From the NCBI RefSeq assembly GCF_000016385.1, contig NC_009376.1:1922001-1986000 (forward strand): DNA of 64,000 bases, read 5' to 3'. The stretch is from Pyrobaculum arsenaticum DSM 13514. GTDB taxonomy: Archaea > Thermoproteota > Thermoprotei > Thermoproteales > Thermoproteaceae. Made by a program: the position numbers and the translations under genes. Below the pieces are notes generated by a model. That model ran no database searches and was not told where the DNA came from. It saw only the letters and a program-made list of their open reading frames with translations. Shown here one piece after another: positions 25,665 to 35,983 of this stretch; position 1 is the stretch's first letter; the number at the start of each line of letters is the position of its first letter.

Positions 25665-27758
25665 TCAGAGGCCCAGCGACATCAGTTCTTTAAGCCCATC
25701 CACAGACCTGCTGAAGAGCTGCGTAGAGCCGCACCTCAGCACGAGCCTATCCCCGCCAGCCACGCCTATCTTCACCCCAGGGCCCTCCTCCCCGGCGGCT
25801 ACAAATCTGCCGTTGGACTCGCTGAAGAGGAGGTAGTCTAGCCTCCCCATGTCTGTGGGAGCCTTGCAGACGTCGACGTCGGCCCCCACGCCGCTCGCCA
25901 CAGCCATCTTGGCGAGAGCCGCCGCCAGGCCCCCCACCCCCACGTCCTTGGCGCCGGTTAGCCTCCCCCGCCACCTCTGCACCTCCTCCACTATCCTCTT
26001 CTCAGCCGCGTAGTCCACTGAGGGCGGCCTCCCAGCCACAAGGCGGTGGACTCTGTACATGTACTCGCTCCCGCCCACCTCGCCCCTCGTGAAGCCCCAG
26101 AGGTATACCCCGTCGCCGTCGCGCCACAGGGCCCTCAGCGCCGTGGACACGTCGTCTATGACCCCAAGCACCACCACGGCCACAGTGGGCTTAATCGGCC
26201 TATCCCCGTACTCGTTGTACAGGCTGACCTTGCCCCCCACGATGGGCACGCCAAGCGCCTCCGCCGCCTCCTTAAGCCCCTCCACTGCCTCAACAAACTG
26301 CCAATACACAGCAGGCCTCGCGGGGCTACCCACGTTTATGCTGTCAACTGCGGCCTTGGGCACTCCGCCAGCCACGGCCACGTTTCTGTACGCCTTAACG
26401 AAGGCGTTGGCCGCCCCAAGCCTCGGGTCTAGGTAGGCGTAGCGGGGGTTCGCATCGCCCTTTACAACAATGCCGAGGTTTCCCCTCTCGTACAGCTTCA
26501 GCACCGCGGCGTCGCCCTCCCCGGGCTTCACGGCGGTTCTCACCCCCACGTCGAAGTCGAACCTGCGGTATATAGCCTCCTTTACGGCCACGTTGGGCGA
26601 GGATAGGACCAGCTCCACCGCCTTGTCTATAGGAGGCTCGGGGATCTCCGGGAGGGGCGGAGGCTCGTAGCTCTCCCTGGGCCACACCATCTCCGGGGCC
26701 TTGGCGGCGAGCCACACGGGGACGTCCCCCACAACCTCGCCCCGCCACAAAAGCCGCACCCGCCCAGACTTCACAAACCTACCCACAACCGAGTAGGGCA
26801 CCTCGTACTTCTCCAACAGGGACTTCAGGCACTCAAGCCCCTGGGGGGAGACGACGAAGACCAGCCTCTCCTGGGTCTCGCTGGACAGCACCTCAGCTGG
26901 GCCCATCTCCCGGTCAGACATGTGGATCTTGTCCAGCTCAGCCTCCACCCCGAGGCCGAACCACTCGGCGAGCTCCGCCAGCGCCGTCGCCAACCCCCCG
27001 CCTCCCAGGTCCTTGATAAACTTCACACACCCCACCGCCTCCTGCACCAGGTCAATCAGCTTCTTACCCATGAGGGGATCCGCAACCTGGACAGCGCCTA
27101 GGTCTTCCTCGCTCTCCTCTCTCAGCGTCTTGCTGGCAAACGCCGAGCCTCCCAACCCGCTTTTATCCGCGCCTAGGCCGGCAACCACTATCAAATCACC
27201 TGTCTCCACCCCGCCCGGCGGCACCTTGCCCTTCTCCACTACGCCGACGCACGTGGCGAGGACAATCGGCGTATATGTAAAATCCTCGTCAAACCACGTC
27301 TCGCCCCCCACCACCGGCACCCCCACCCTGTTGCCGTAGTCCGATATCCCCCTCACTACGTTCGACGCGATCCACCTGGCGTGCGGGTGATCTAGGGGGC
27401 CGAAGTGCAGGTTCACCAGCAGAGCAACGGGCCTAGCCCCCACGGTCAAGATGTCGCGGATAATCCCCCCCACCCCCGTGGCCGCGCCGTTGTAGGGGTC
27501 AACGGCGCTGGGGTGGTTGTGGCTCTCAATCTTAAAAGTGACGAAGAGCCCCTCCGCTATCTCCACAAGAGGGGCGTCCGTGCCCGGCCCCCTCACCACC
27601 CAAGGCGCCCTGCTCGGCAGACGCCTAAGCCACATCCTAGTGGACTTGTAGGAACAGTGCTCAGACCAATGAGACCTAAACAGCGCAAGCTCCACCTCGC
27701 TCGGCGGCCTCCCCAGCCCCCTTTCAATAACCTCAAGCTCCTCCCTACTCAAGGCCAT
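25665..27758 (-). CDS. purL: phosphoribosylformylglycinamidine synthase subunit PurL
   Basis: 697 aa, the small-type PurL that works with PurQ and PurS to make FGAM from FGAR, ATP and glutamine. [36 protein letters not shown] and the duplicated AIR-synthase-like halves (GGKVSLYNE) are typical. TTTAAATA near 27778-27785 lies about 24 nt before the ATG. Heads the purL-purF unit; purQS are encoded about 4 kb away on the same strand. Confidence 0.95.
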
Positions 27759-28237
27759 ATAACCACAATGTATGGTATTTAAAATGTTTTAAAGCAACTC
27801 TTAAAATACACTGAAAATAAGCGTACGGTTGCTCCTAAATCATTTAAGTAAACAGTTAAATATCCCTCGGCGAGCGGGACCACGCCACTAGCTTAAATAA
27901 GGCATACAGCAGATGTAATAATGCTACACACCGCGCCCCATTGAAGTGCCTGTGAAGATCAACGACGCGACACGCCGCCAACGGCGACCTCACCCAGCCC
28001 TCCTTTGCTGAATAGACAAGCGGCCAAACATCGGCGCCAGGATGATCTATCAACTCCGCGCCGCTGGGCAATACTCAGCCCCTCAACGCGAGCCAGCTGT
28101 CACAGATAACTGAGATTACAGATCTGTCCCAAGTGGCTTCACGGCTAAACGACCCCGCTTCGTCCGAGGGGCCATGTCGGCTGACACCAGAGCGTTGCAC
28201 GCCGCTAGTGGATTTATTAACTGTATTAATGGTGTCC
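27759..28237. other. intergenic stretch without a supported gene
   Basis: Contains the purL promoter at its left end and the promoter of the next gene (ATTTATTA, 28211-28218). A minus-strand frame of 71 codons (27856-28071, TTG start) has no promoter spacing and was not accepted. No RNA motif was seen. Confidence 0.45.
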
Positions 28238-28786
28238 ATGCGCTCAGTCGCCTTGATGAGGTTGATGGAGGACGGCTCGTTCCTCTACGTCACGAGCGGC
28301 GCGGAGGTTAAATTGAGGATTAGGTCGGTCGCCACCGGCGACGACGTGGTTAAGGCGAAGGCCTCCGGCGCATCGGCGCTGGCCGCGAACGTCTTCCTTC
28401 CAGAAGCAGTGGAGGTTGCCAAAAGAGAGGGCATTGAGCTTGTAAGTATTGAGGACGTGGCCGACCCCCTAATAGGCGTAATAGGCGCCTTGTTGAAGGA
28501 GAGGCGGCCCGATCTCCTAGTCCGAATCTTCCAAGAGCTGCTCCCCAGCGACGTGGCGCGAAGCTATTCGTACTACGAACTTGTCAACTTTATGGGAAGA
28601 GGCATCTCCTCAGTAAGTTTTAGAGTAAAGGTGGAGTTTAGACGCTCCGACTTCTTTGAGGACATCCTAGAACTTCTGTCCGCACTAGCGGCAAAGGCCT
28701 CCAGCTCCGGATTATCCACCCACTTGAACTCTGCAGTTGATCCAAAACGCGGAGAGCGCACGATAGAGCTAGAGATAAGCCTCTAA
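28238..28786 (+). CDS. protein of unknown function, possibly nuclease-like fold
   Basis: 182 aa from the ATG at 28238, about 24 nt after a TATA box; a longer frame from 28133 runs through that promoter and is unlikely. The segment KLRIRSVATGDDVVKAKA, then a strand with ANVFLPEAVEVAKREGIELV, resembles the core and following helix of Mrr/RecB-like restriction-endonuclease folds, but no complete catalytic D-ExK set is convincing. Function not assigned. Confidence 0.5.
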   Translation: MRSVALMRLMEDGSFLYVTSGAEVKLRIRSVATGDDVVKAKASGASALAANVFLPEAVEVAKREGIELVSIEDVADPLIGVIGALLKERRPDLLVRIFQELLPSDVARSYSYYELVNFMGRGISSVSFRVKVEFRRSDFFEDILELLSALAAKASSSGLSTHLNSAVDPKRGERTIELEISL

Positions 28787-29205
28787 CCGTCGAAGGGAAA
28801 CAGAGGCGCTTTTAAATCGACGTGCTAAAAACAGCGCCGCTCTCCCATACCCCCTTCAACTCCGCAGAAGCGGCGACAGGACGCAACGCCACACCAAAGA
28901 CACCGACAGCTAAAAAAGTCTTTGCACTATGCGTATTTCCACGACGCAGTGATCTACTGATCTCAAGGCTTACTCGCTTCTAAGCCCGGCGATACATACG
29001 ACTTGAATACACAGCGCTCTAAGCCGTGCACAACGGGGCCTCAGCCACAGCCCGGCCCCCCAATACCACCGCTATACGCCACCGAGCTTCGGCAACCCCC
29101 GGCCGGCAGGCACCAGCCCTTACGCACACAGCTCTAGCGCCGACGCGGCTGGGCTAGCAGAACTAAAGCCCCTCACACCCACCACGGGGCCGCCCGCCTA
29201 ACCCG
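28787..29205. other. intergenic stretch without a supported gene
   Basis: About 420 nt. No frame with acceptable start and promoter spacing, no tRNA or sRNA motif. It separates the previous gene from the end of the convergent membrane-protein gene. Confidence 0.45.
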
Positions 29206-29733
29206 TCACAGGTCCTTCAAGGCCTTCTTGAGAAAAGTGTTGTAGAGCCGCGCCGCGGACTCTAGAACAGACCCCGGCTTAACCAGGCGGTTAAAGGCCC
29301 AGTGCAGGGCGAGATAGTAAACGAAGTAAAGAGGGGCATGCGCCGGGTCGGGGACGTCCTCCCTCTCCACTAGATATGGCATGGGCACAGAGGCCAGCGC
29401 CAACAAGTTCGTCAACACAACGTAGAGGGCCACGTACAGCAAAAGGGAGAGAAGCCTCCAGCCGCCCCTCCCCAATGCCAGCGCCACAAAGAAGCCCCCC
29501 ACAAACGCCAAGGCCACCCCAGTTGCCGGGTGGACCAAGGCCCCCAGCGCGTAAGACCCCACAAGCAACACCCACCCCCACAGAGTGTAGAAGCCGAAAA
29601 AAGCCGCGTGATACGAAGCCGCGCCCAGAGAAAAAAGCGGAGGATAAAAAAGAGGGTTAAACAAGTATAGCGGCAAATTCAACAAATACAAAAAAACAGT
29701 CGACAAGCCAGCCCTACCTAAAAGTTCTTTCAT
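29206..29733 (-). CDS. integral membrane protein of the duplicated secreted/membrane module (copy A)
   Basis: 175 aa from the ATG at 29733, which overlaps the end of the secreted-protein gene by 20 bp; the longer frame to 29793 is unlikely. Four to five hydrophobic segments. It matches the protein at 32948-33478 in length (176 aa) and in the last segment (PLYFVYYLALHWAFNR against PLYIAVYWLIYQTHGR). Each follows a paralogous large secreted protein. Probably an anchor, sorter or partner for that protein (inference). No known family recognised. Confidence 0.65.
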   Translation of the reverse strand: MKELLGRAGLSTVFLYLLNLPLYLFNPLFYPPLFSLGAASYHAAFFGFYTLWGWVLLVGSYALGALVHPATGVALAFVGGFFVALALGRGGWRLLSLLLYVALYVVLTNLLALASVPMPYLVEREDVPDPAHAPLYFVYYLALHWAFNRLVKPGSVLESAARLYNTFLKKALKDL

Positions 29734-31780
29734 CACATCCAACTCCGCTTGCATCATGCTGGTATAGACAATACCACGTACGATAATTATCAATGTATAA
29801 AGATTTTAGAACACTTATTGTCGACGACGCATATAGGTCATTAGAGATAGTGGAATAAGGCGACTGAAACCAACCAACATCCATCTCGAGATCTGTCAGC
29901 CCATTTACATACGCAGTTATCATCACGGTTACCACGTTTTTTGTCTCCTCCCATCCCACATTTATTTTAACGCCGGATGAAGAGACGGATACCGTAGTTT
30001 TTGCTGATGATAAGGCGCTTTCCGCCACCTTCCCTGCAAAGGTAACTACCTTATACGCCATTTTAGCACGCGGATCTTGCACTGTCCGATCTATAATCAC
30101 GCCAAGCGCGGACAGTATCGCATTCAGTCTTTTAACAATCGGAAGTAGCTGATCGCTTAGAGTAGTCTGCCTGCCTTCAACAGCATAGGTCCATTGCACG
30201 CTCAAAGTTTGTGCGTATATGAAATATGCGACAAGATGTTCGCCAGACGATAGAGGAATAACCCCACTCGGAGTCACTATAGGCGAAAGTGACATTCTAA
30301 TAAACACGTCGCTGATACGCCCAGTAGCATCTACTTTAGGATAAATCTCCACTCTTAATACGCTGTTAACTACGAAGGTGCCGTCCAGCCATGTAGAGCT
30401 GTAAAGGTACGGCGACCATGGTCTGTTGAATTCGGGGCGTCTGTAGCCTTCTACGTATAGCTCGTAGACGGTTATGCGGGAGCCCGCGGGGAGGGGCCCT
30501 ACGGCGAGGTCGGTAGTGCCTAGTAGGAGGTATGGCGTTGGGAGGAAGCCCGTGAAGGTGCCCTCCGCCGTGGTGTAGACGGCGCACCCAGCGGCGTCCC
30601 TATAACTGTAGGTGAAGGTAATGGAGCCCACCCATATGGGCCTTATATACACGTCGGCTGTCACCGCGCTCGGCGCGTTAGGCGAACATATACTCAGCCC
30701 CAGCTTAGCCCTAACCCTCTCAGTCCCGTGGACGCCTCCAGGCGGTATGTGGATTGGTATGGCCGCGTAGGCCTTGTCGTAGGGCACGACATAGCTGGGG
30801 AAGCCGTATTGGTACCTCGTGGCCATGCCGGCAACCCAGCGGTTGTCCATGTGGCGCGACGTGTCGAAGACGCCGACGATTACCAAGTCCACGGCCCTCG
30901 GGGTGGGGTTGTTGTTCTTAACGGCTAGGTACAGCTTCAAGAGGCGGTTATACGCCTTTTGGTACACTGGTATTGAGATGACGGAGTAGTAGGGGCTCCT
31001 CCCGTCCACCGACGTGGTCACAGTGCCTTCGAAGTAGACGGCGTTGTTTTCGGCGTCGTAGATCTTGTAGTATAGGGAGTAGCTCCCGGGCTGTGTGACG
31101 TTGGTAAAGGCGAGCCATATATACCTCGTGCCGTTGGGCAGGTCAATAGGCGTAGTGGTAAACGTCATTCCGTAAGCCGCCACTGTGGTGTTAGACGCCG
31201 CCCTTGTCTTAAAGCCGCCGGAGATGGTCCTCACAGCCGTAGAGGCGGCGTTGAGGGGCTCCGCGTCGGGCCCCGCGGCCTCCACCACGCCTACCTTTTT
31301 AATAGGCACAGAACTGGGCTTGGGGCCGACGACGGGGGAGGGGGGTAGGTCGTAGGGCTGCCTCGGGGACACCACCACGTAGGCCTCGCCGATTTGGTAG
31401 AGGTCGCCCCCTCTGGGGGCCCTAGGCGGAGGCCTCGCCGTGTTTAGAGGCATCGATATGCAGATAACAGTGTCGTTTTTAAAACGCGGCGGCAAGACGT
31501 GCGAATTAAAGACGTACCTCCCGGCGTCTGTCATGTTTATCAACAACGGCGACAAAGAAACCTCCTCAGCCCCCACGCGGTAGGGAAGAGAGATAAGACC
31601 GTCGCCTACCCGCGCCAAGAACGCCACCTCGTAAACCCCCCTCCCCACAAGGCCCAGCGCATGTGCCTTGACGCAAACCTCTCTGAACTCCACCACGCCT
31701 ACCGCAGGAGTCGCGTATACGAGAGCCGCCAGGACCACAAGCCAGGCGGCTAATGGAAACACTATCTGCAACGCACGCAT
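29714..31780 (-). CDS. large secreted protein of the duplicated module (copy A)
   Basis: 688 aa. N-terminal signal peptide (hydrophobic residues about 5-23), many NxS/T glycosylation sequons, beta-rich body, no membrane span at the C-terminus. Paralogue of the 734-aa protein at 33488-35692: both have a cysteine pair near residues 36 and 106 (37 and 96 in the other), a shared core at about 210-250 (LPNGTRYIWLAFTN against LPNGTLWVGLVLTN) and a C-terminal WYCLY...C...FR against FFCLF...C...FR. Poly-A/TATA-like tract (T8 on plus strand at 31795-31802) just before the ATG. Perhaps a cell-surface protein; function unknown. Confidence 0.7.
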   Translation of the reverse strand: MRALQIVFPLAAWLVVLAALVYATPAVGVVEFREVCVKAHALGLVGRGVYEVAFLARVGDGLISLPYRVGAEEVSLSPLLINMTDAGRYVFNSHVLPPRFKNDTVICISMPLNTARPPPRAPRGGDLYQIGEAYVVVSPRQPYDLPPSPVVGPKPSSVPIKKVGVVEAAGPDAEPLNAASTAVRTISGGFKTRAASNTTVAAYGMTFTTTPIDLPNGTRYIWLAFTNVTQPGSYSLYYKIYDAENNAVYFEGTVTTSVDGRSPYYSVISIPVYQKAYNRLLKLYLAVKNNNPTPRAVDLVIVGVFDTSRHMDNRWVAGMATRYQYGFPSYVVPYDKAYAAIPIHIPPGGVHGTERVRAKLGLSICSPNAPSAVTADVYIRPIWVGSITFTYSYRDAAGCAVYTTAEGTFTGFLPTPYLLLGTTDLAVGPLPAGSRITVYELYVEGYRRPEFNRPWSPYLYSSTWLDGTFVVNSVLRVEIYPKVDATGRISDVFIRMSLSPIVTPSGVIPLSSGEHLVAYFIYAQTLSVQWTYAVEGRQTTLSDQLLPIVKRLNAILSALGVIIDRTVQDPRAKMAYKVVTFAGKVAESALSSAKTTVSVSSSGVKINVGWEETKNVVTVMITAYVNGLTDLEMDVGWFQSPYSTISNDLYASSTISVLKSLYIDNYRTWYCLYQHDASGVGCDERTFR

Positions 31781-31838
31781 AGTATAAGGAAATCTTTTTT
31801 TTAAGTTTTTCTCCGCCAGCGCCGGCCTCTGCGGCGGG

Positions 31839-32474
31839 CTACCTTCTCAGCCACTCCTTTAGGCTAAGCCACAGCTTCAGCCCCCCTACGCCGTTTCTTG
31901 AGATGCGGGGGTCCACCGCCCTTTCTGGATGGGGCATTAGGCCGAGGACGTTGCCCCGCGCTACCCCGGCAATGTCGTCGACGGAGCCGTTGGGGTTCTC
32001 CACGTATTTGAAGACAGCCCTCGGGCTTCCCTCGGGTATGTAGCGCCCCTCTGCGTGGGCCACCGGCATGTAGACCACCTCCCCCCTCTGGTAGAGGAGG
32101 GTGAAGGGGGTTTCGTTGTCCACGACGCGTATGGGGATCCACCTGCTTATAAAGCCCGGCGGGTCGTTGGGGATGAGGGCGCCGGGCAAAAGCCCCGCCT
32201 CGACCAAGATCTGAAAGCCGTTGCAGATCCCCAGCACGGGGACGCCCCTCTCCGCGTCCTCCCTCACGTGCTCTACCGCCTTGGTGGCGGCTGCGACGGC
32301 GCCGGCCCTCAGCCTGTCGCCGTAGGAGAAGCCCCCAGCCAGCACCACAGCGTCGTACGCCCCCGGCCGGTAGTCCTTGTACCACACGATCTCCCCCCTC
32401 AGCCCCGCAAGCTCCAGCGCCCTCAACACGTCGTAGTCCCCATTAGTGCCGGGGAATTTCAAAACAGCGATCAT
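31839..32474 (-). CDS. purQ: phosphoribosylformylglycinamidine synthase subunit PurQ
   Basis: 211 aa glutaminase subunit that feeds ammonia to PurL. LAGGFSYGDRLRAGA, the nucleophile Cys in VLGICNGFQ, and GLMPHPERA with the catalytic His/Glu are all present. The ATG at 32474 overlaps the purS stop codon (ATGA); the longer frame to 32735 only reads purS in the wrong frame. Confidence 0.95.
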   Translation of the reverse strand: MIAVLKFPGTNGDYDVLRALELAGLRGEIVWYKDYRPGAYDAVVLAGGFSYGDRLRAGAVAAATKAVEHVREDAERGVPVLGICNGFQILVEAGLLPGALIPNDPPGFISRWIPIRVVDNETPFTLLYQRGEVVYMPVAHAEGRYIPEGSPRAVFKYVENPNGSVDDIAGVARGNVLGLMPHPERAVDPRISRNGVGGLKLWLSLKEWLRR

Positions 32475-32725
32475 GCCTCGGCCACCTTGAGGACCTCCAC
32501 CACGTGGACGTTGGGGTTGCCCAGCCTCGCCTCCTTCGCAATTTTCAAGGCCTCCGCCTGGGCCGCCTCGGGGCTGGGCGCCTCTATGTACATCACGAGG
32601 CACTTCCCCGCGCGGACCTCTACGCTGTATCCCAGCCGCGCCAGCAAGTCGTTTGCGATAGTCTCCCCCTCGGGGTCCCTTATCGAGGGCTTGTAAGCGA
32701 CGTTTAGGTACACCGCGTACCTCAC
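32471..32725 (-). CDS. purS: phosphoribosylformylglycinamidine synthase subunit PurS
   Basis: 84 aa, the small linker subunit that couples PurQ to PurL. VAYKPSIRDPEGETI is the family motif. GTG start, about 25 nt after a TATA box (TTTTATATG on the minus strand, about 32745-32753). purS-purQ lie between the two copies of the secreted/membrane module. Confidence 0.9.
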   Translation of the reverse strand: MRYAVYLNVAYKPSIRDPEGETIANDLLARLGYSVEVRAGKCLVMYIEAPSPEAAQAEALKIAKEARLGNPNVHVVEVLKVAEA

Positions 32726-32947
32726 GGCAGTTCAAAACACACCCATATAAAACCTTTAACTAAACACTTAAACAATGCTAGATGGGACGCACGGCGGATT
32801 GGCCATCTCTTTAACAAAACACTAAAAACACCACAAGTCCTCCCAGCTCATTACAGGCGCCTACGCCGCATATAGAAAATGCCGTATAGGCGCAATGAGC
32901 ATGTTGGGTTTAGAAAGTGGCATGTGGCGCGGTGATCGTCGGCTTGT

Positions 32948-33478
32948 TCAGACGCCTTCCCCGCGGCGTTCCCACCAGCATGTGAGCTCTGGCTTTTCTA
33001 ATCGCCCTTGGCACCAGTTTACTGCCCTGCCGTGTGTCTGGTAGATTAGCCAGTAGACGGCTATGTATAGGGGGTATTCCCAGAAGTGGGGTAGAGGCGC
33101 GCCGAAGGTATACCCCAGAAGCGACAAGGGGAGGCTCACGGCGATTGCTGCGAGTTGCTCCACAACCCAAAACACGGCAAGAGAAACAAGACGACACACC
33201 CCACTCCCAACCAACGCCGCCAGGCCATACGCCGCCGCTGTGGCGAAGGCCAAGTACCACAACACGGCGGTGGCGTCCACCACCCCAGCCTTGTAAAGCG
33301 CCGGGACTGCGAAGGCAAGCGGCCACAAGGCCAAGAGCCGAGGCCTAAAAGCCGAAAAATACGCAAGAGAGAAGCCGAGCGGGGCGGCGGTAAGGAAAGA
33401 CCAGTCTAGAAAATACAAGGGGAAGAAAAGGAGTAGGAGAACAGCGGTGGAAAAAAGGGGAAAAAACTTGCAGTTCAT
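32948..33478 (-). CDS. integral membrane protein of the duplicated secreted/membrane module (copy B)
   Basis: 176 aa, about five hydrophobic segments (12-32, 38-58, 66-80, 84-104, 136-150) and a charged, cysteine-containing tail (WCQGRLEKPELTCWW). It starts 9 nt after the stop of the 734-aa secreted protein and is co-transcribed with it. Counterpart of the 175-aa protein at 29206-29733. Function unknown; constant linkage suggests that it acts with the secreted protein. Confidence 0.65.
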   Translation of the reverse strand: MNCKFFPLFSTAVLLLLFFPLYFLDWSFLTAAPLGFSLAYFSAFRPRLLALWPLAFAVPALYKAGVVDATAVLWYLAFATAAAYGLAALVGSGVCRLVSLAVFWVVEQLAAIAVSLPLSLLGYTFGAPLPHFWEYPLYIAVYWLIYQTHGRAVNWCQGRLEKPELTCWWERRGEGV

Positions 33479-33487
33479 ATAACCGCC

Positions 33488-35692
33488 TTATCTAAACCCC
33501 CCGTAGTTGCACGTCCACTTGAATTTTCCCTCTACTGGCTCGTTGAAAAGACAGAAGAAGTTACGGAAGGCGTAAACCGGCTGAGTTGCGGCTGTGATTC
33601 TCGTAGGCATCGGCGACGTCACGTCTAACCTGTAAGTCCTCGCCGAGCTCCCCTCCCAAACAATGATAGAGGCAATTTGTATCTCTGTGCTAACCGCCGT
33701 GTTTATTATAGAGTATACCCTCAGCGCGTGTTGTGTCTGCTTCTCCGCCAACCCGATGTTTGCAATTACAGTGAAACTATAGCTACCAGCGAGTGATGTG
33801 TAGTACGTGCTAACCGCTGACTCAACAATATATCGACCCACTGTGCTGATTATGGTTAGGGCTTGGCCGGTAGTTTTAACACGTGGCTCATTCACATATT
33901 GCAACGCCCTTCCGAGAATTCCTAGAAAGTCGAGTACAGGAGAAACAACATCGATAGCGTCTCTAAGAGTGGTGCTGGGAATCAGAGTCTTAGTCGCGCC
34001 ACGCGGCTGAGAGTCAAAAATCTGATACGGGGAGTAAATAATCACGTCTAACCTGTCGGGAACACTGTATTTTACGTTACCGAGGACATGCGGCGATATT
34101 ACAATCGGGATATAGGGAATAGATCTGGTATCTCCTGCGTACTGGGTTCTAATATCGATTCTGGTAGCGACACCTGAAGTCCCCCTCACGTTCCAATATT
34201 CTAGCACTATATCAACAAAATTGTGGGCGTAATAAGCGAACACCTGCGAGTCGGGCGGCGCTATGTCTGGCCTTCTAAGTCCGCGGTAGCTGAGCGTGTT
34301 GATGGCCACATCGGCGTATATGATTCCACTGGAGGTGGGTATGGGACCTATGATGAGGGGGTACCCCGCCGGGTTTCTAAGGCCGTACTGGACTGCCACG
34401 CTGTCGGGGGCGTTTATCCAGCTCCAGCTGTTTATCCTGTAAGTGCAGCAGTATAGGCTGTACCCGCCTATGTTCTGCCAGCCGCAACTCTGCGCCGCGG
34501 CGGAAGCAGAGCCTATCCAGTGGGGGCCGTAGTAGAGGTTTAGTGGGCCGAAGTAGCTGGGTGGCGGTGACGAGGAGCCGGCGGTACAGAGCTTTATTGT
34601 AAGATCTGCCGCAAGCGACCCGGTCCCGGCCCAGTGGCCAGGCGGGATCTCCATAGTTGCAAAACTGACGTATGTGCCGTTTGAAAACACGTCGTTTAAA
34701 CTGGGCTGAGTCAAGGCGTTTTTAACGACGATTATGGCCCCCGGCTGTATGGGGTATCTCACGTAGGAGGCGTAGTAGTCGCTTGCCCTAACCCTGAACA
34801 GGAGGTAGCCGTCTAGGATCTTGTCAGTGGGGCCTCCGCAAATCCGGACACTTACCCTAATCACCTTGTTTTGGCCGCTTGCCGGGACGTCGACGTGCCT
34901 AGCCAAGTAGGCGGGGGCTTTTTTGTCCACAGTTACCGAAGCCCCCGTGTCAAAGTAGATTAGGTTGCCGGCTTCGTCGTATAGGTTTATGTATACGCTG
35001 TATGTGCCCCTTGACGTGGCGTTTGTGAGGACGAGCCCTACCCAGAGAGTGCCGTTCGGCAGAACTATCTCCCTACCACTGCTGGGGTAGACACAGTACC
35101 TGCTATGCCTGGTGAAGTTGAACAAGACGCTTTTTACATAGCCAACCACCTCTCCGGTTGCGGCAGATGTTGCTACTTCGGGCTTCTGTCTCGGCGTGAT
35201 ATCCTTCTTGGCCTTCGGTCTCTCTGCCGGGGTGTCGCTGGGCCACTTGACTATCGGCGGTACGTCGCCGGTTCTGTTCTCAGCTAGGAGGTAGCCCACG
35301 CCCCTGGGCGTGGGGATGGCTAAGAGCACGCCCCTCGCCCTTGCCTTCTCTTCAGCCTCCCTCGCTACGGCGTCTAGAGCCTTTCTTGAGGTGGGCATGT
35401 CTAGGCATATCTTCGCCGGCTTTCTAGGCGCCACCACTGTGTAGAAGACGTCAGTGATGTTGGGGTAGACGGCGGGCACCACCTCCCCCTCCACGTAGAC
35501 GGCGGCTGGGCGGAAGCCTTCCCCGTCAACGTAGACGCTGAAAGCCGCGTTGTAGACGTTGCCCACCTCAGACGCGTTTAGGCACACGTAGGCGTGGAGG
35601 ATAATAGGCCTGTTTTCCATAGCCGCGTCAGGGGGAGCGGCCACCGCCAACACCGCCAGCAACACAGCCAACGCCAACAAGCCCGACCTCAT
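33488..35692 (-). CDS. large secreted protein of the duplicated module (copy B)
   Basis: 734 aa. Signal peptide (LLALAVLLAVLAVAA), then a mature region with many sequons, a Pro/Lys-rich linker near 150-175, a beta-rich middle and a C-terminal FFCLFNEP...C motif. Paralogue of the 688-aa protein at 29714-31780 over its whole length, with the best match near residues 209-248. Extra cysteine pairs (QSCGWQ, YCCTY) suggest disulfides. An 11-nt T run on the plus strand (35713-35723) lies just upstream of the ATG, in place of a normal TATA box. Function unknown. Confidence 0.7.
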   Translation of the reverse strand: MRSGLLALAVLLAVLAVAAPPDAAMENRPIILHAYVCLNASEVGNVYNAAFSVYVDGEGFRPAAVYVEGEVVPAVYPNITDVFYTVVAPRKPAKICLDMPTSRKALDAVAREAEEKARARGVLLAIPTPRGVGYLLAENRTGDVPPIVKWPSDTPAERPKAKKDITPRQKPEVATSAATGEVVGYVKSVLFNFTRHSRYCVYPSSGREIVLPNGTLWVGLVLTNATSRGTYSVYINLYDEAGNLIYFDTGASVTVDKKAPAYLARHVDVPASGQNKVIRVSVRICGGPTDKILDGYLLFRVRASDYYASYVRYPIQPGAIIVVKNALTQPSLNDVFSNGTYVSFATMEIPPGHWAGTGSLAADLTIKLCTAGSSSPPPSYFGPLNLYYGPHWIGSASAAAQSCGWQNIGGYSLYCCTYRINSWSWINAPDSVAVQYGLRNPAGYPLIIGPIPTSSGIIYADVAINTLSYRGLRRPDIAPPDSQVFAYYAHNFVDIVLEYWNVRGTSGVATRIDIRTQYAGDTRSIPYIPIVISPHVLGNVKYSVPDRLDVIIYSPYQIFDSQPRGATKTLIPSTTLRDAIDVVSPVLDFLGILGRALQYVNEPRVKTTGQALTIISTVGRYIVESAVSTYYTSLAGSYSFTVIANIGLAEKQTQHALRVYSIINTAVSTEIQIASIIVWEGSSARTYRLDVTSPMPTRITAATQPVYAFRNFFCLFNEPVEGKFKWTCNYGGFR

Positions 35693-35983
35693 AAGCCAAT
35701 GTTCGTCCAGTCTTTTTTTTTTTCGTTAGCTTCTCGACCAAATAAACTTCGGCAAAAAGAGAAACGACGTTGACCGGCTGGGCGTGTGTACGTATGTGCG
35801 TAGATCGGCGGTGTCTGCGACCCGCGAGGCTTGTCGTCGGGTAGTGGCCGCGCAATTTCAGGAAATATAAATGGAGTCCGCCATGCGTATCTGGGAGGGA
35901 GATGTCGTGGCTCATCATCGCCGTCTTCCCACCAAGTCGCTCTTTAAGCGCCTCTGGTAAAGGGACTCGCAAAGGGAACGTGA
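35693..35983. other. intergenic stretch upstream of the secreted-protein gene
   Basis: Holds the T/A run of the promoter of the 734-aa protein. A minus-strand frame from a TTG at 35972 (LPEALKERLGGKTA) looks faintly like an antitoxin N-terminus but runs into the signal-peptide gene; not accepted. Confidence 0.3.

Noticed and set aside
32475..32735. N-terminal extension of PurQ
   Set aside because: It only reads purS in another frame; the ATGA overlap marks the true start.
35628..35972. 114-codon minus-strand frame (TTG start)
   Set aside because: Runs into the signal peptide of the 734-aa secreted protein in another frame and contains a Lys run from the promoter's poly-A tract.
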